The position numbers and the translations under genes are program-made. Source: Astropecten irregularis (lineage: Eukaryota > Echinodermata > Asteroidea > Paxillosida > Astropectinidae). Taken from it: DNA of 64,000 nt. Shown piece after piece: positions 30,608 to 42,933 of this stretch; positions within the stretch are counted from its first letter, which is position 1; every line of letters begins with the position of its first letter. The notes below the pieces were generated by a model. That model was given only the letters and a program-made list of their open reading frames with translations. It did no database searches and was not told where the DNA came from. The stretch is from positions 14,384,001-14,448,000 of the forward strand of contig OZ020244.1 in assembly GCA_963971285.1 (NCBI GenBank), given 5' to 3'.

Positions 30608-33600
30608 ATGGAGACAGATCTGTCGAGTGATGATGATGAAGTTGTTGAAATACAGCGGCATCTCTGGGCTGAAGTCAAGGTAATTGAGACTTGTAAGCTT
30701 GTTCCTAGCTATTAAATGTAGTATACACAGCACTCTGAGGCCAATTTCACGGCCCTGCTTGGCACACAAATTTGCTAACCATTAAATTTCTGTCTTAATG
30801 CAAAACAGGATTAACAACCAAATGTCTATTTAATGTGTATCACGTGTCGGTGTGATTGTTCTCTGGCTGTTGTTTGCTGACCATGAATATCAAATGGAAA
30901 TTTTGTTGGTAATCCTGTTTTTCTTAGGCCAGAAATGTCATGGTTAGCAAATTGTTATGCTGAGCATCAGGGCTTTCAAAAGCCTTGTAATGCCAAGTAT
31001 ACATTATTGTTATTAACGTATCCCCGCTTAACATTCTGTGGTCAATTTTAATGTTAATAAACTCCTTGTGCTCTGCATGAAATGTACCTGCCATCCTGAG
31101 CATATAATGCAAGTATTTAGGCACAGTGGGGGAAGTTCGAGTTGTAATATCTTATTCTTACTAAGGGACCACGATATATGATTTAAAATTGCATTATTCC
31201 TGCTTAAAACAATAAAGTACTTTATCGACAATGATATTTTGTGTCTCGAGCTAATAATTTCCTGGATTAGATATGAGAAAAAAAATTGTTGGAAATGTTT
31301 GTCCAAGCTACTACGCCCCTTGAGTGAGACCCTCATTAACATAAATCTCCCCAAATGTGTGACGTAAATCGAGGCAGCTTCAGCCGCGCGCGCGCGAGCC
31401 GGCGCCCCACTCACCGGCCGGTCACATTTTAAACATGCATGTCCACGAAGCCTAAAATCGTTCCTCAAAAATCTTTATCTTAACTTAGTAAAATGTGACC
31501 CAACGAAGCTTCAAAGATTTAACACACACCGCACTTGTCGTAGTGCTGACTGACGGTTTTACGTTGGTCTGTGTGCGAGACGGATCACAATAGAAGCTTG
31601 CCCGGGGCATATTTTTTATTTACACCGCAGCCTAGGGTTTTTCGCTGTGGCAATGTAGATTCATGCTTGAGAAAAGACTACAGCTGTATGTTGCCACGCG
31701 CGCATCATTCCCTCATCAGTACAGTGTTGCCAATGCAAGGATTGAAACTTGACAAATACGTCTAAATACTGCGAGGCTCTCCACCGATCTCTGAATATTA
31801 AAAACTATCAAGTATCAGTCGTCAGCCTAGTTTGTAAATAAGTTATGAATACAGTGAGGTGCTGAAAATCACAGAAAAGAAACGGTAGTACGCGGCGCGA
31901 AAAGAGAGCCTACGACAAAAAAGTACGAGTGAGAGAAATTACACTTTGGCACTTCGTCTATCTAACATTCGTACTGTTATTCAAATACTCTTAGCATAGA
32001 TCAAGTTACTCTGACCATGGAGGACTGATGGTCGCAGTATATGTACATACATAACCTTTACATGTATATGTACACGTGTGTTTTGTCGTGATGTGTCCAT
32101 TTCATTCCGTCCCAACGTACAGAGAAATATACAGTACAACTCAGTTGTACACGGTATGTGATATAATGTTTGTAGGCCTAAAAGTACTGTAAGGTATAAA
32201 ATGTAGACTGTAGACCCACATGTAAATTACGCTACAGCTAGCTATAATTACGCTACAGCTAGCTATAGCTATCTACCCCCCACAGCTACAGTAATAAGCG
32301 TGGGTAGCACAACCTGTAGTCTCGTTTCAAGCATGAATTTGCACTGCCACAGCGAAAAACCCTAGGCTACGGTGTAAATAAAAAATATGCTGCCCGGGGG
32401 TACTCGACTGTACAAGTTAAGATGTTTCCTTTAAAATAAGTACGACATACCGGATGTACCGTACGCGTACCCATGCTTTTGTCTTGCACCCAGACGTTAT
32501 TTACGGGTCCAGACTATCTAGACCTTCGATAAATTTCTGCGCCTCGATCTGCGTCACGAACAGCGCCCTCAATTTGAGTCCCGGCATATTCCCAAAAGGG
32601 CCGGGGAGGGAATTTTAAAAAAATTCTAAAAAAAGTTCATTTGCACCAGTTTGGCTTTTATTTTACATTTAATACATGTAAATGAATTTATTTATGAAAT
32701 AAAATGCGATACGCCCAGTTCCGGCAGCTTGTTTCCTTTAATAACGACATTTTTTAATAAACAAATCAATGTAAGAATTACACATTTGTTACAATTCTCA
32801 TAACCACCTGAATTTGAATAAACGTTTTTAGAAGAAGAAGCAAGACAAAGCCACATTAAGTACAAAGCGCTTGAAGGACATTCTGGCAGTCAATGCCCCA
32901 AAACCCCTCTGCGAGACTGTGGATGACAGCACTGATGAGGCCTACACAGCAATTCATCGGAGCAAATCAGTGTCAAATTTGGTGAGTAGCTTCTTTGTTT
33001 GTTTGAAACGAGTGACAATGCAAAAAACAAATATTCTAGCTTTCTCTGATGCGTCCTTTTGAATTAATATTATTTTACAAGATTTTCTTAAGCTTATAAA
33101 GGTACACACCGCCGGCTTCAAAGTCCAAAAAAAATTAAGAGTGCGGAGTATAACACAATATTTCTTGAACACTGGATAAAGGTTTTCGTGAAAAGAAAAT
33201 CAGAAATAAGTCGTTTAATTAGGGTTAATTAACGGAAATCAAAATAAGGTCAAAGATTAGCGTATACGCATTTCCAGCCGTAACAAGTGTAAGAAGGATG
33301 TAGCACACCAATGGTTTTAGACTGGTGCTCATAGCTGTGACTTAATGTTGCAGCTGCCGTATGAGAATTCCAGGAACGCGATTCACGTACGTTCAAGCCG
33401 TACACGATGGAAAAATCATAGGCAAAACATAAACAATTGCTGAATTAGGCGAATCCGTCTGTCTGTTGAAACGTAAGACTTTTCAGAATTATTCACAAAA
33501 TATTTGCGAGTTGATGCAATGTTTGCGAGTTGACGTAATGTTTGCGAGTTGACGTAATGTTTGTGAGTTGACGTAATGTTTGCAAGTTGACATAATGTTT

Positions 33601-36600
33601 GCGAGATGATGCAATGTTTGCAAGTTGACGTAATGTTTGCGAGTTGATGCAATGTTTGCGAGTTGACGCAATGTTTGCGAGTTGAGTTAATGTTTTCGAC
33701 GCAATGTTTGCGAATTGACATAATGTTTTCGAGTTGACGTAATGTTTGCGAGTTGATGCAACGACTGCAAGTTGACGTAATGTTTGTGAGTTGACGCAAA
33801 GGATTTTTAGGGCATGATCAATGAAACAATTTTCGAGGGACCAAAACGATTTCCACATAGGCCTATACACACAATATAATTTTGAGAATCACACAAAAAG
33901 GTTGCGATATGATGGCATAAATGATTTTCATGTATAAAAGAAATTATCTCGAGGCTTTCTTGCTCCACGGCTTGGAATTCCCCCCCCCCCCCCCAAATGC
34001 AACGGAGACCGGGTGAGTGACTCAACGCACGGTCTCGCATCAAAAATGTTACACGTACGGGGAGCGTGGACCGCACTGGTGGTTATCACGGGCCCGTGCC
34101 TTGGGCTGAATGCGTCGCAAAACCCCACGGACTGTGTCTGCAGAGGTGGTAGGCACCCGCAGTTACTGGTCTTTTATAAATTCTAAATTTGGCATTAAAA
34201 TGTTGCTTTATAGCGTTGGAAATTCTTAATTTTGAAAAGGAAATACCCAGGTCGAACAGTTAAGGTTTGGTTAAAAGAAAACCAGCGCTTAAACAAAAAA
34301 ATATACTAAATTCTGTATAGTAAAAAAAAAGCTTTTAAACGACTGGGAGTGAAACTAACACATGATCACGTGGGTTTTCTGAGTCAAAATTTTGACTCAG
34401 ATAACCCACGTGACTTTCATGAAAACGGCTCAATTTTACCGTTTATTTGTGTGGAAATTTCTATTATACTTTTGGATGACCTTTCCAGTCATGATAAAGG
34501 CATGCATTGGCGCCAAAAGCACCAAAAAAAAAGCGAAACGAGGCCGGCGTGTACCTTCAAGACTACAAAACTCTGTCGAACCTTCAGGGCCTAGCTAGTA
34601 GTTAGTCTTCGGTACTTATTAAACAGTGATGAACTGAGACCTGAAAATGACTGTGAAAGTGTGGATGAATTCTGTGTACCATAAAACAACACTAAGTCAT
34701 CAAACGTACGTACCCATAAAAAAATATTGGGAGAGAGATATTATGTTTCATTCAGCATTGATAGTTCATACTTTATCATTATTTTGTAGACACGGAAGAG
34801 GACACACCCGCGCATGGATTAATTTGGAGGAGTGCAGCCAATGCAAAAGGCTGTCAGTGGAAGAAGTTGAAGGAGCTCCGATCGCTGAATATGGGGCTTC
34901 AAACCATCCTCCTGGAAATATTTGAAGGTACATAACCATAATACTTGTATTTAGAATAACTTATTTTGGACATGTAGGTATCATTTACCAAGTTATTTTC
35001 CACTTTTTTATACAAAATTTTCAAGATTTGACTGGTGTCCGAGATGGCTCAAGGGAGAAGCAAAAGGCAAAACTCGACCATGGCTGAGAGCCATGATCAA
35101 CCAGCTGAAAGGGATGTCAGTAACAAGACAAACGTACGCATTTGTAAATCTGAATTATGTTAGCAACATGTTGTTTCCTCCATCTCACTAGAGAACAAAT
35201 AAATCATAGAAATCAGTGAAGGACATAAGAATATGGATGGGGTTGAGTCTTGACCGTCGATCGAGGCGGAGATCTGGCCTTATACCTCTGCATAGCGTGA
35301 GGTGGCTTTGTGAACAATTTCAGTGTCATCAAATTTCGTCTGAAATCCGAATTTAGCCGGGTGTTCCCTAATGTGACGCACTTGAAGAAAAACACAGACA
35401 ATCACACATAAATGTTTTCAAAGTTCTTTGCCGGGCCTGTATTGGTAAAGAATCGGCTTTCATGGTACGTATTCCTATCATTTTCTCAGTTGTTTGATCC
35501 TGAAGAACTGAGAGTTCTGGACATGAAAAGGAAGCCTTCCTTATTTGCCAAGAATATCTGCGTCCGACTCATTGGGTCAGAGAAACTGAGGAATTCATCT
35601 CTTGATGGGCGCATTCCAAGCAGAGGCAGTGGGGCTGCAAGAGATGCATAGATCCACTAGTTGTGGAGACGATCAAAGGTAGGTGTCCGAGAATTATTTT
35701 TTGCACACAAAAGTTACCATGTTATTGGCTCGTTCACACAAACTGAAAAAGCGTGATTGAAATGATGTGCTGTACAGTTTACAAATTTAACATTATGCTG
35801 AGACAGGACGTTCGGATAATGCACGCCTTGCACGATGGGATATAAAACAAAAATGTTGCGGACCATTCACTGCATTAAGACACACTTCACAAATCCCAAG
35901 GCAAAAAAAGTATTTGCCAAAAAAAAAGAAAATTAGTGGGGCGCTAATCACGATTTGAATGACACCAGGCGCGGCTCTACGGGGGTGGCCCCAAAAAATT
36001 GTGTCTAGCGTCCCCCCCCCCCCCCCCCCCCCAAAATAAAAAAAGCAAGTGAAAAAAAATTCTTGAATATACTGGATTTTTTTCAGTTATTAAGCGCCAA
36101 TTACATAAAAACGCGTGGTGTGGGCTATAATGTGCATGTTTTTTTACCCCTAATAAGACAAAGCAGAGGCGAGTGGTAGAAGACCCCGAAATATTGGGTC
36201 TTCTAGCCCCCCCACCCCTCAAAAAAAATAATGGCTCTTCTAGCTCCCAAAAATTTGGGCTCTAGAACCGCGCCTGAATCACACTAATAATCGAGTTTAT
36301 TCTGTCTACAAATATAAAAACAAAACAAAACAAACAAACAACGTGATTATTGGTGTGAGTGTGAACGGGCCACCTAATGAGGCCTTAGGTTATGTGGCCT
36401 GTTTCCCGTCATCATGTCCATTGGAAAGAGAGATGTGAGATTTTATCTCTTTTATGTTAATTTCGTATTCAGCTTCCATCTCAACTGCGACGGAAAAATC
36501 GGTCAGTCAGGACAAGTCTGAATTATTTTTATGTTTGTTTAAACGTGTTTGTTTAAATTGACAAATTGGGCGTGAACAAAGTTCAACATTGACTGCAGTG

Positions 36601-36982
36601 GGATTCGAACCAGCGACCTCTTGAATACCGTACAGGCACTCTACCACGTTATTTGATGATTATAAGTGAACATTTTGTTTGAAAATACCAATTCCGTTAT
36701 TGAGCTACATAACAGTGTCTTGGTATAAAAAAAGTGCATTTTTCATCAGGAAAATCTGCTTTTCAAACAGATTTGGTGTTCCGGCGATACGGGGAGGCAG
36801 AGAAAGTGAAGGTGAACAGATACATAATAGAACAGATCGCGGATTTGAGAAAACTAAAAGCCAAGGATGGTGCCACTGGTAACCCAACATTTCACGAAGC
36901 ACTTAGATTGATCTTAGTTAAGTGTGAATTCATCTTAATTGCTAAGCAAACTGGGATGTCACAATACAAATCACTTTGGTGA
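30608..36982 (+). CDS. Candidate multi-exon host gene with a BEN-like C-terminus
   Basis: Exon 1, 30608-30679 (ATG, METDLSSDDDEVVEIQ...), ends AAG/GTAATT in phase 0. Exon 2, 32832-32981 (KKKQDKATLSTKRLKDIL...), follows TTTTTAG and ends TTG/GTGAGT, also phase 0. Further candidate exons are 34790-34926, 35026-35119 (FDWCPRWLKGEAKGKTRPW), 35490-35677 (LFDPEELRVLDMKRKPSLFA, then IDPLVVETIK in another frame) and 36771-36878 (RRYGEAEKVKVNRYIIEQIA), reading on to a stop at 36980. The last two resemble the end of a BEN domain, a DNA-binding chromatin module. The phase before exon 35026 does not fit, an exon may be missing, and one frame change inside 35490-35677 is needed. Either the gene is decayed or the assembly has errors. 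The introns carry a MITE and a minisatellite. Confidence 0.5.
30740..30980. mobile_element. Imperfect foldback element in intron
   Basis: GGCCCTGCTTGGCACACAAA/TTTGCTAACCAT on the left is mirrored by ATGGTTAGCAAATT...AGCATCAGGGC on the right. An inner pair, CAGGATTA...TAATCCTG, is also present. It is a diverged, non-coding hairpin-type repeat inside the first intron of the host gene candidate. Confidence 0.5.
31599..32400. mobile_element. Non-autonomous element with ~95-bp inverted ends
   Basis: The left end (TGCCCGGGGCATATTTTTTA, then CACCGCAGCCTAGGGTTTTTC and ATTCATGCTTGA) is matched by an inverted copy at about 32305-32400, with few differences. The interior is non-coding and includes ACAGCTAGCTATA repeats near 32230-32270. 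It lies in the first intron of the host gene candidate. Confidence 0.75.
33501..33800. repeat. 19-bp minisatellite, array 1
   Basis: About 15 units of TTTGCGAGTTGACGTAATG, with C/T and A/G variation and occasional TTTTCGAG. Because 19 is not a multiple of three, all three minus-strand frames stay open and mimic a QLANIASTRKH protein. There is no gene. A second, longer array of the same unit is at 53373-53935. Confidence 0.9.
34367..34412. repeat. 46-bp near-perfect palindrome
   Basis: The arms CACGTGGGTT..CTGAGTCAAAA and the inverted copy differ at one position with no spacer. They contain two CACGTG E-boxes and two TGACTCA/TGAGTCA (AP-1 type) sites. It lies in an intron of the host gene candidate. 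Confidence 0.8.
36555..36650 (-). mobile_element. tRNA-like SINE of a second family
   Basis: On the minus strand, box A-like TGGTAGAGTGCC (36635-36646) and box B GGTTCGAATCC (36601-36611) are correctly spaced. They are followed by GTTGAACTTTGTTCACGCCC. The body differs from the SINE at 19060 and 61330. The cloverleaf is incomplete, so it is not called a tRNA gene. Confidence 0.65.
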
Positions 36983-37000
36983 TACTGACAACTCATCCCA

Positions 37001-37372
37001 AAGGTAGTACCATACTTTGGTAGCATACCGAAACAGAATTCACATATTTACATGTAACTTACAGGGTATGAAGATGGTGATGGTAGAAACATAGGACCTA
37101 CTGTAAAAATGTTTTCTGCCTGAAATGCTGTATTTATCCAGAAAAGAGTAAAACCAATGACCAACATTAGTTTGGGTCTTTTGGAGATCAAAAATAAAAG
37201 AGAAAACACTTCAATGTATATACTGTGACCGTTTTTCACTGTTTTCTCAAAAATTGGGCACCATATATGGGACTGAAATTTTTACAGATGACTGTTATTG
37301 TATTTTCCTTGATAATTTTGTCCATAAATCTGTATTTCTATGACAAAAAATAAAGTATTATGATATTGCATT
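37001..37372. mobile_element. MITE with AAAGGTAGT termini, copy 2 (inverted)
   Basis: It matches the reverse complement of 27841-28159 through AAGGTAGTACCATACTTTGG, GGGTATGAAGATGGTG and the CACTGTTTTCTCAAAAATTGGGC region. There is extra or diverged sequence in the middle and a worn right end. Confidence 0.7.
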
Positions 37373-37768
37373 TAAGATTAATATTGGTGCTTCGTGAAAT
37401 CGGCCCCTGGAGTTGAAACAAAATATAATAATTTGCTATTCGCAAAATGATTTTGTATCCTCGAAAGCATTCCATGTCCTCCAACGTCATCATAGGGGCA
37501 TATAGGCCTACCATCTAAATCATTATGCCACATGGCAATTCAAGGGGCTCAAATATTGTGTAGTTAAATCTTGCGACTGAATGGGTTAAAGCTGTTTGTT
37601 AAATGCAAAGGGTCCGACTCAGATTCTCCTGATCCGGATCCCATTTTAGCGTATCCTGCAAAGGACCTGGATCCCTAAATATGGGATCCTTTGCCTTAAA
37701 CAAATAGGCCCATAGTTTTTAATTTCAAGATATGGTCAGTTTTTAAACCATGTATATCTTAACTAAAC

Positions 37769-38386
37769 AAGTGGTGTGTATTAAGTTGTGAAGTGTTTTA
37801 TATCATATTCGGAAGAGCCTTATGGTCTGTTTTCGACAGACATAACCTCTAGTTTAAATTAAAAGTTTTCAGGATGTGCTTTTAATTTTACGCAGTACTT
37901 TCCCTTCTGCCTTCTGTTTTTCTGCTGGTGTTATTGTATAATAACAAGGTGGTGCAATCATTATTTTGAAGGTCCATAATAATGTGGCTTAGTCCTACCC
38001 ACATTGATCCACTGATCCACTTAGGTCATCTGATTGCAGTTGAATGAAGTCACATGCAGTTGAATAATATTTTGAAATAATTAAGTGGTGCGTATTAAGT
38101 TGTGAAGTGATTTATATTCGGCTCTGTTTCAACAGACATATAGAACTTTTAAATTTAAAGTTTTCAGGATGTGCTTTTTACGTAAACAGTTTTACGTTGT
38201 TCCCTCCCTTCTGCCTTTTGTTTTTCTACTAATGCGGAATACTGGTGTTATTGTATAATACTCATTAGTTTTAAGGTCCATTATATGGCTTAGGCCTCTA
38301 CTCGGATTTTCGTTATTTTATGCCATCTGAGTATACTGTACAGTTGAATAAAGTTACATGTAGTTACTTGAATAATATTTTGTAAA
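37769..38386. repeat. Tandem duplication of about 314 bp
   Basis: Unit 1 (37769-38082) and unit 2 (38083-38386) share AAGTGGTGxGTATTAAGTTGTGAAGTG, TTTTCAGGATGTGCTTTT and a TTGAATAATATTTTG end. They have diverged by substitutions and small gaps. No coding potential is seen. Confidence 0.75.
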
Positions 38387-38878
38387 CAAACACTGCATTA
38401 CTAATCCGTGGATTATTTTTTATACTTAGTCACTTACTAAATTTCGTCAGATTTGGTCATTATTTAATTTTGCCAGGGGCCAGTTTCATGGAATCCGTTA
38501 CCGTAAGCACAAAATCTTCGCTCACGATAGCAAACCTATTTTGTTTGCGGTTGGCATATTTCACGGGAGAGTTTTCTTTCTCACTATACGCTTAGACTTT
38601 CTGCCATAATGGATTTCATTACTGTGGGTCCAGGCTAGTTGTTGCTCATTCAAACAGTCTTGAAAACTGTGACTCTGAGTTCATTGTAATCAAACTTGTA
38701 AAAACAATTCAAATTGTCAGAAGTGAACCAAAAAACAATGACGCTGTCCTTTACAATTTTATTTTTAATCCATTTTTTTTATCCATTGTAAATCTCTCTA
38801 AATTAACAACTAACATCCCCCTCCAAAAAAAAAAAAAAACAATTGAAACTGTTTTCAATTGGAAAATTGGAAATCAGC

Positions 38879-39290
38879 CCAATTGGTTTTTAATTAGGTC
38901 CAATTGACACCATACAACATTCAATTGCAATTGGTTCCAATTGGCACCACATAGCATTTACCCAAATTGAATCCAGTTAGTTCTAATTGGCGCCAACCAT
39001 AGAATTTACCCCAATTGAATCCAATTGGTTCCAATCGGCACCAACCATAGCATTTACCCCAATTGAATCCAATTCGTTCCAATCGGCGCCAACCATAGCA
39101 TTTACCCTAATTGGATCCAAGTGGTTCCAATTGGCACCAACCATAGCATTTACCCCAATTGAATCAAATTGGTTCCATTTGGTTTTAATAGGATCCAATT
39201 GGTTCCAACTAGTTTGTGCCAATTCCCAATTACAGATAAAATCCAATTGGTTCGTTCCAATTGGAACATTTAATTGGAAATTTTGGTAAG
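38879..39290. repeat. 48-bp CAATTG minisatellite
   Basis: The core unit is CCAACCATAGCATTTACCCC followed by AATTGAATCC, AATTGGTTCC and AATCGGCA. About five full copies are flanked by looser CAATTGG-rich sequence. The period is a multiple of three, so both strands show long repetitive open frames. These are not genes. Confidence 0.85.
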
Positions 39291-39299
39291 GGACGGCCA

Positions 39300-40014
39300 A
39301 TGACGTCACGTGAATAACCTCGTCTTTATAGGCCTAGTAGTAGTAGGCCCTAGGCGTTACTACTTTATACTAGGCCCCAGCCTTGGGCTATGCCTTGACC
39401 TAACAACAGCAGGCTAATCATGTAACCTAGTGACTGACATGAGTCACGACATATGGACTAAGGCTTACCCTGCTAAGTTAGGGCCTAAGACTATCCCTAA
39501 CCTAAGTCTAACATGCCTATAAACGTATCTTTAACTTAAGAGTCAGCAGGAATATTTATTAGGCCTACTAGTAGCGTTGTGTGGTGCGGATAGAAATTTG
39601 TCAGTTCGTGTGTTCATAACTTTTTTGAGGCACCAATAGCGGGCGCTTTGGTTTTTGGAAAAGTCCATGTGCGGTGAATCTGGCTGACATTACACGTCGG
39701 GTTCGTTGAGACAAAACTATCGATTTTCCATTTCTTTGGTTCAGTTGTGCTACTTTTGGATACAGAGCCGAGATACCGTAAGAGTAGCCATTTGGTTTGT
39801 ACTGTTTTGTTTTATCGCCATTCACTCAATTTGAGTACTTCAGTGAACTTTGTCGATCAACGTTTGTCACTTTACACATGTTGGATAGTGCATTATTGAA
39901 CCTACATTTGGTGCCATAGTGTGAGAAGGGATTTCTGCGGTCGAGCCATCAACGTGTTCATTGACACGAACTACACGTTAGAAATATATCCGCACTGTGT
40001 ACATGGAATCGCAT
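39300..40014. other. Gene-free stretch
   Basis: No gene or repeat family is recognised. There are scattered TAGGCCT words and a minus-strand 74-residue frame without motifs. Confidence 0.4.
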
Positions 40015-40992
40015 TAGACCACAGGGCATGGCTTCAAAATGTGCTCATAAAACAAGTTTTTTGGCGCACCTCTGGGAACTAAGTGGAAACACCTCAGACT
40101 GATAGCTAATACCTCAGGGATCATTAAAAACCACAATCCCAAATTTGCCAGTTAATTAAATATTTGCATTTTAATTACCCCCTTTGAAAAACAGCGCCCT
40201 CTATTGGCGGGAATTGGTCAATCGTGTACAAAGTGATTGGGATAATTATTCCTTGTTGCTGAGAGGGATTCTTCAAAGGCATGACTCGGGAAAAGGAAAC
40301 TTTTAAGACCGAAATGTGACTTTTGAAGCAATGTCAAATAATTTGAAGGAAAATTTAGACCCGTTATGATTAAAAAACCATTCATACTAAACCATCTGCA
40401 GCCTCAGGATGGGGGTCTATTTTAATCTTCAAAAAAAAAACATAAAAAGAAAGGTAAACATGACCACAGTTGTTCATTCGGGTAACAACAAGTTTCACCT
40501 TTGATGCACCTTTAGCTTTATTCATACCACAAAAAAAAAACAAAGAGAGAAAAAAAATGCCTCACTAAAATGACTTAATCATGTAAAATTTCACAGAACA
40601 AAATCCAGAGCTTTCAGAAACCACCGTGGCTTCATTCCGCGTCCGAGAAGCTCGTGGAAACCGCCATCTATTATCTTGTCACGAACAGCGGTGCCTACGC
40701 TCTCTCTTACGGGCTTCGCTATTGGTCCACTATCTTTTGAATATGCATGATGTAATAAGGGCCTCGTTGATTGGCCGTTAAAAAGCAATGATGTAATGGT
40801 TTTTTCTCCGTTTTTTTAAAGCGAAATTTTGAACGAAAAATTGCTATTTTTGCAAAAACTGGCAAAAAACCCAACTGTGGATTTTATGTGCTAGTCTTTG
40901 GACATCCTCTTGAGTAGTTTAAGGTATAATTTACCTAGATCTGTGATATGCGTCACGAAACTGCAAAAAAATCGGTCATGCCCCGTGGTCTA
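40015..40992. mobile_element. Non-autonomous inverted-repeat element
   Basis: The terminal TAGACCACAGGGCATG (40015-40030) is mirrored at 40977-40992 with one mismatch. It is flanked by CAT on both sides (a possible 3-bp duplication). The interior is non-coding with A tracts. Confidence 0.55.
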
Positions 40993-41649
40993 CATTGCTT
41001 GTACAGTAAAACGACAACATGAACATGCAGTTTAGTAAGAACATTATCCTTTGCTACAACAGTGATGTTTGAGGGCCTGAATTAGGTTTGCCGCTGCTTG
41101 TGGAGAGTTGGATTGTTCTGCGTCTTGAACATGTTGAAAGATTAATAAAGAATTTGTTCAGTACAACACTGTGTACGTGTGGTGAGAAAATAGTTGCATC
41201 CCTTTGGTGACTTTGTGTTTTTCTACGGTCAATCTCTGCTACAGTGTATATTTTGCCGGCGGCGGTAATTTCTTCCTGCAACTAGGTGCAAACGCTATTT
41301 TTGCAGTTCCCATGCATGCCATTTGGCTGATGGGCCGGCATGACCAACGAGAAGAATGCATGACACTTCATATTTTACAATTTTAGACCTGGTCTAACGT
41401 TAGCCTGACATACGTAAGGGCTGGCCTAACATTCATGAACGTTAGGCTAGGCCCAATTTAACGTTAGGAATACTATAGCATATAGGGATAGTAGGCTCTA
41501 ACTAAGTAACACCTCACGTTATGTACGCATAACTTAATTTTACTTACCACAAAGGTTTCACAACAAACGCCGCTTCAAATTGTTTTCCAAATTCACGTAG
41601 TGTAGAACCTGACTAGACTGTGACTAGACTGCATTGTACATGTACAATG

Positions 41650-42045
41650 TATACGGGCGTTTCACAATTTATAGCGCCACAAACAGGGCAGCAGGGAGAG
41701 GCCAATTCACGCGGTGCTTGATGGGAAATTGTCGACATGGGAGATTTTTCCCCTATACGTTCAACGTTACCACTAATTCTTGGGTCGTTTTGTGTGTTTA
41801 TTTCACATGTTATCACAATGGTTTATGTTTGCGAACTTTCGGATGTACAGCACACACATCCAAACTGGAAAACATTGAGAAATACCAATGGATGAAAGAT
41901 AAACGGTGGGTTAAATGGCGAAGATGATTGAACGTTAAGGGGAAACAAATCTCCAATGTCGACAATTTCCCATCATGCACCGCGTAAATCGGCCTCACCC
42001 TGCTGCCCTCTTGGTGGCGCTCTAAATTGTATTGTACGTTCATCA
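41650..42045. mobile_element. Foldback element with ~120-bp arms
   Basis: The left arm contains GCGCCAC...AGGGCAGCAGGG, GCGGTGCxTGATGGGAAATT and GTCGACATxGGAGAT. The right arm is its inverted copy (about 41930-42045). The loop of about 150 bases is non-coding. Confidence 0.75.
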
Positions 42046-42933
42046 TCATTCAGCTTAGACCAATTTAACAGCAAGTCAAGCTCTAAAAGATATTGCGCGC
42101 TTTCAATTTGGTCACAGCCAGTGACACAGGCAACACCGCACACACTTAATGGATAAATGCGGGTCAAAATGAAACGTAACACCATTAAAAACGTCTGCGC
42201 AGAAATTGCCGGGAAGATCGTCTGCACCACGGATGTCAAGTATCGAATTAAGCCATAGCAGCAAGAACTTGCGGCGGAATCTAGATCTGTTTTCAATGAA
42301 TCAAAGCGAAACAATTAGGCTCGTTAAAAATTATCGTTTGAAAAGCAATAAGAATATAAGTTTCTTTTTTAATAACACATCAATATAATTAATTTGAAAC
42401 ATGTTATAAATCCTTATTCTTACGTTGCGGCTTCCGTTACCCCATTCATCTAAAATATGAAGATGACATTTTTCACAAGCATCAAAAGTTATTAGCAAAA
42501 AAAGAGCGCAAAGAGTGAAAACAATGCATCAAACTCCCCCAAAGTGCATACAGGAAGTGATCTATGTTGCATGTGGAGAATAATGCTCGATTTTGGCAAA
42601 CCGTAGCACGGGATTATACATAGGCCCATTTACGTGAGATGTATTTTCCAAAAATTACCTCGCGCGTGACCTGACAGAAATATCCCACAAAACATTACGT
42701 GCAAACTAGTGTCCGTAACTGTTGCACTCTGTAAACTTACGGACATTCTTCGTTAAACAACGTAATTTTACTGAATAGTACGTAAATGACTCCCAAAGAC
42801 AGACAATGACCTGTAAAATAACATGTATAACTTGTTTTATTGCCCGTAGAATAGCAGTAAATTGTAAGTTTACGGATAAGTTCCGGTCAAACCTTAACCT
42901 TAAAAATACGGATTTGTTTTTACAGTACACACA
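42046..42933. other. Gene-free stretch before the gypsy remnant
   Basis: No gene is supported. No left LTR for the following element can be recognised here. Confidence 0.35.

Noticed and set aside
33501-33800. Possible CRISPR-like array
   Set aside because: Units are contiguous 19-mers without spacers in a eukaryotic context; a minisatellite fits better.
33416-33870. Open frames with QLANIASTRKH repeats on the minus strand
   Set aside because: A 19-bp tandem repeat keeps all three frames open. This is an artefact of the minisatellite, as at 53328-54096.
38983-39309. Two overlapping 100-residue frames on opposite strands
   Set aside because: Produced by the 48-bp minisatellite; no conserved motif.
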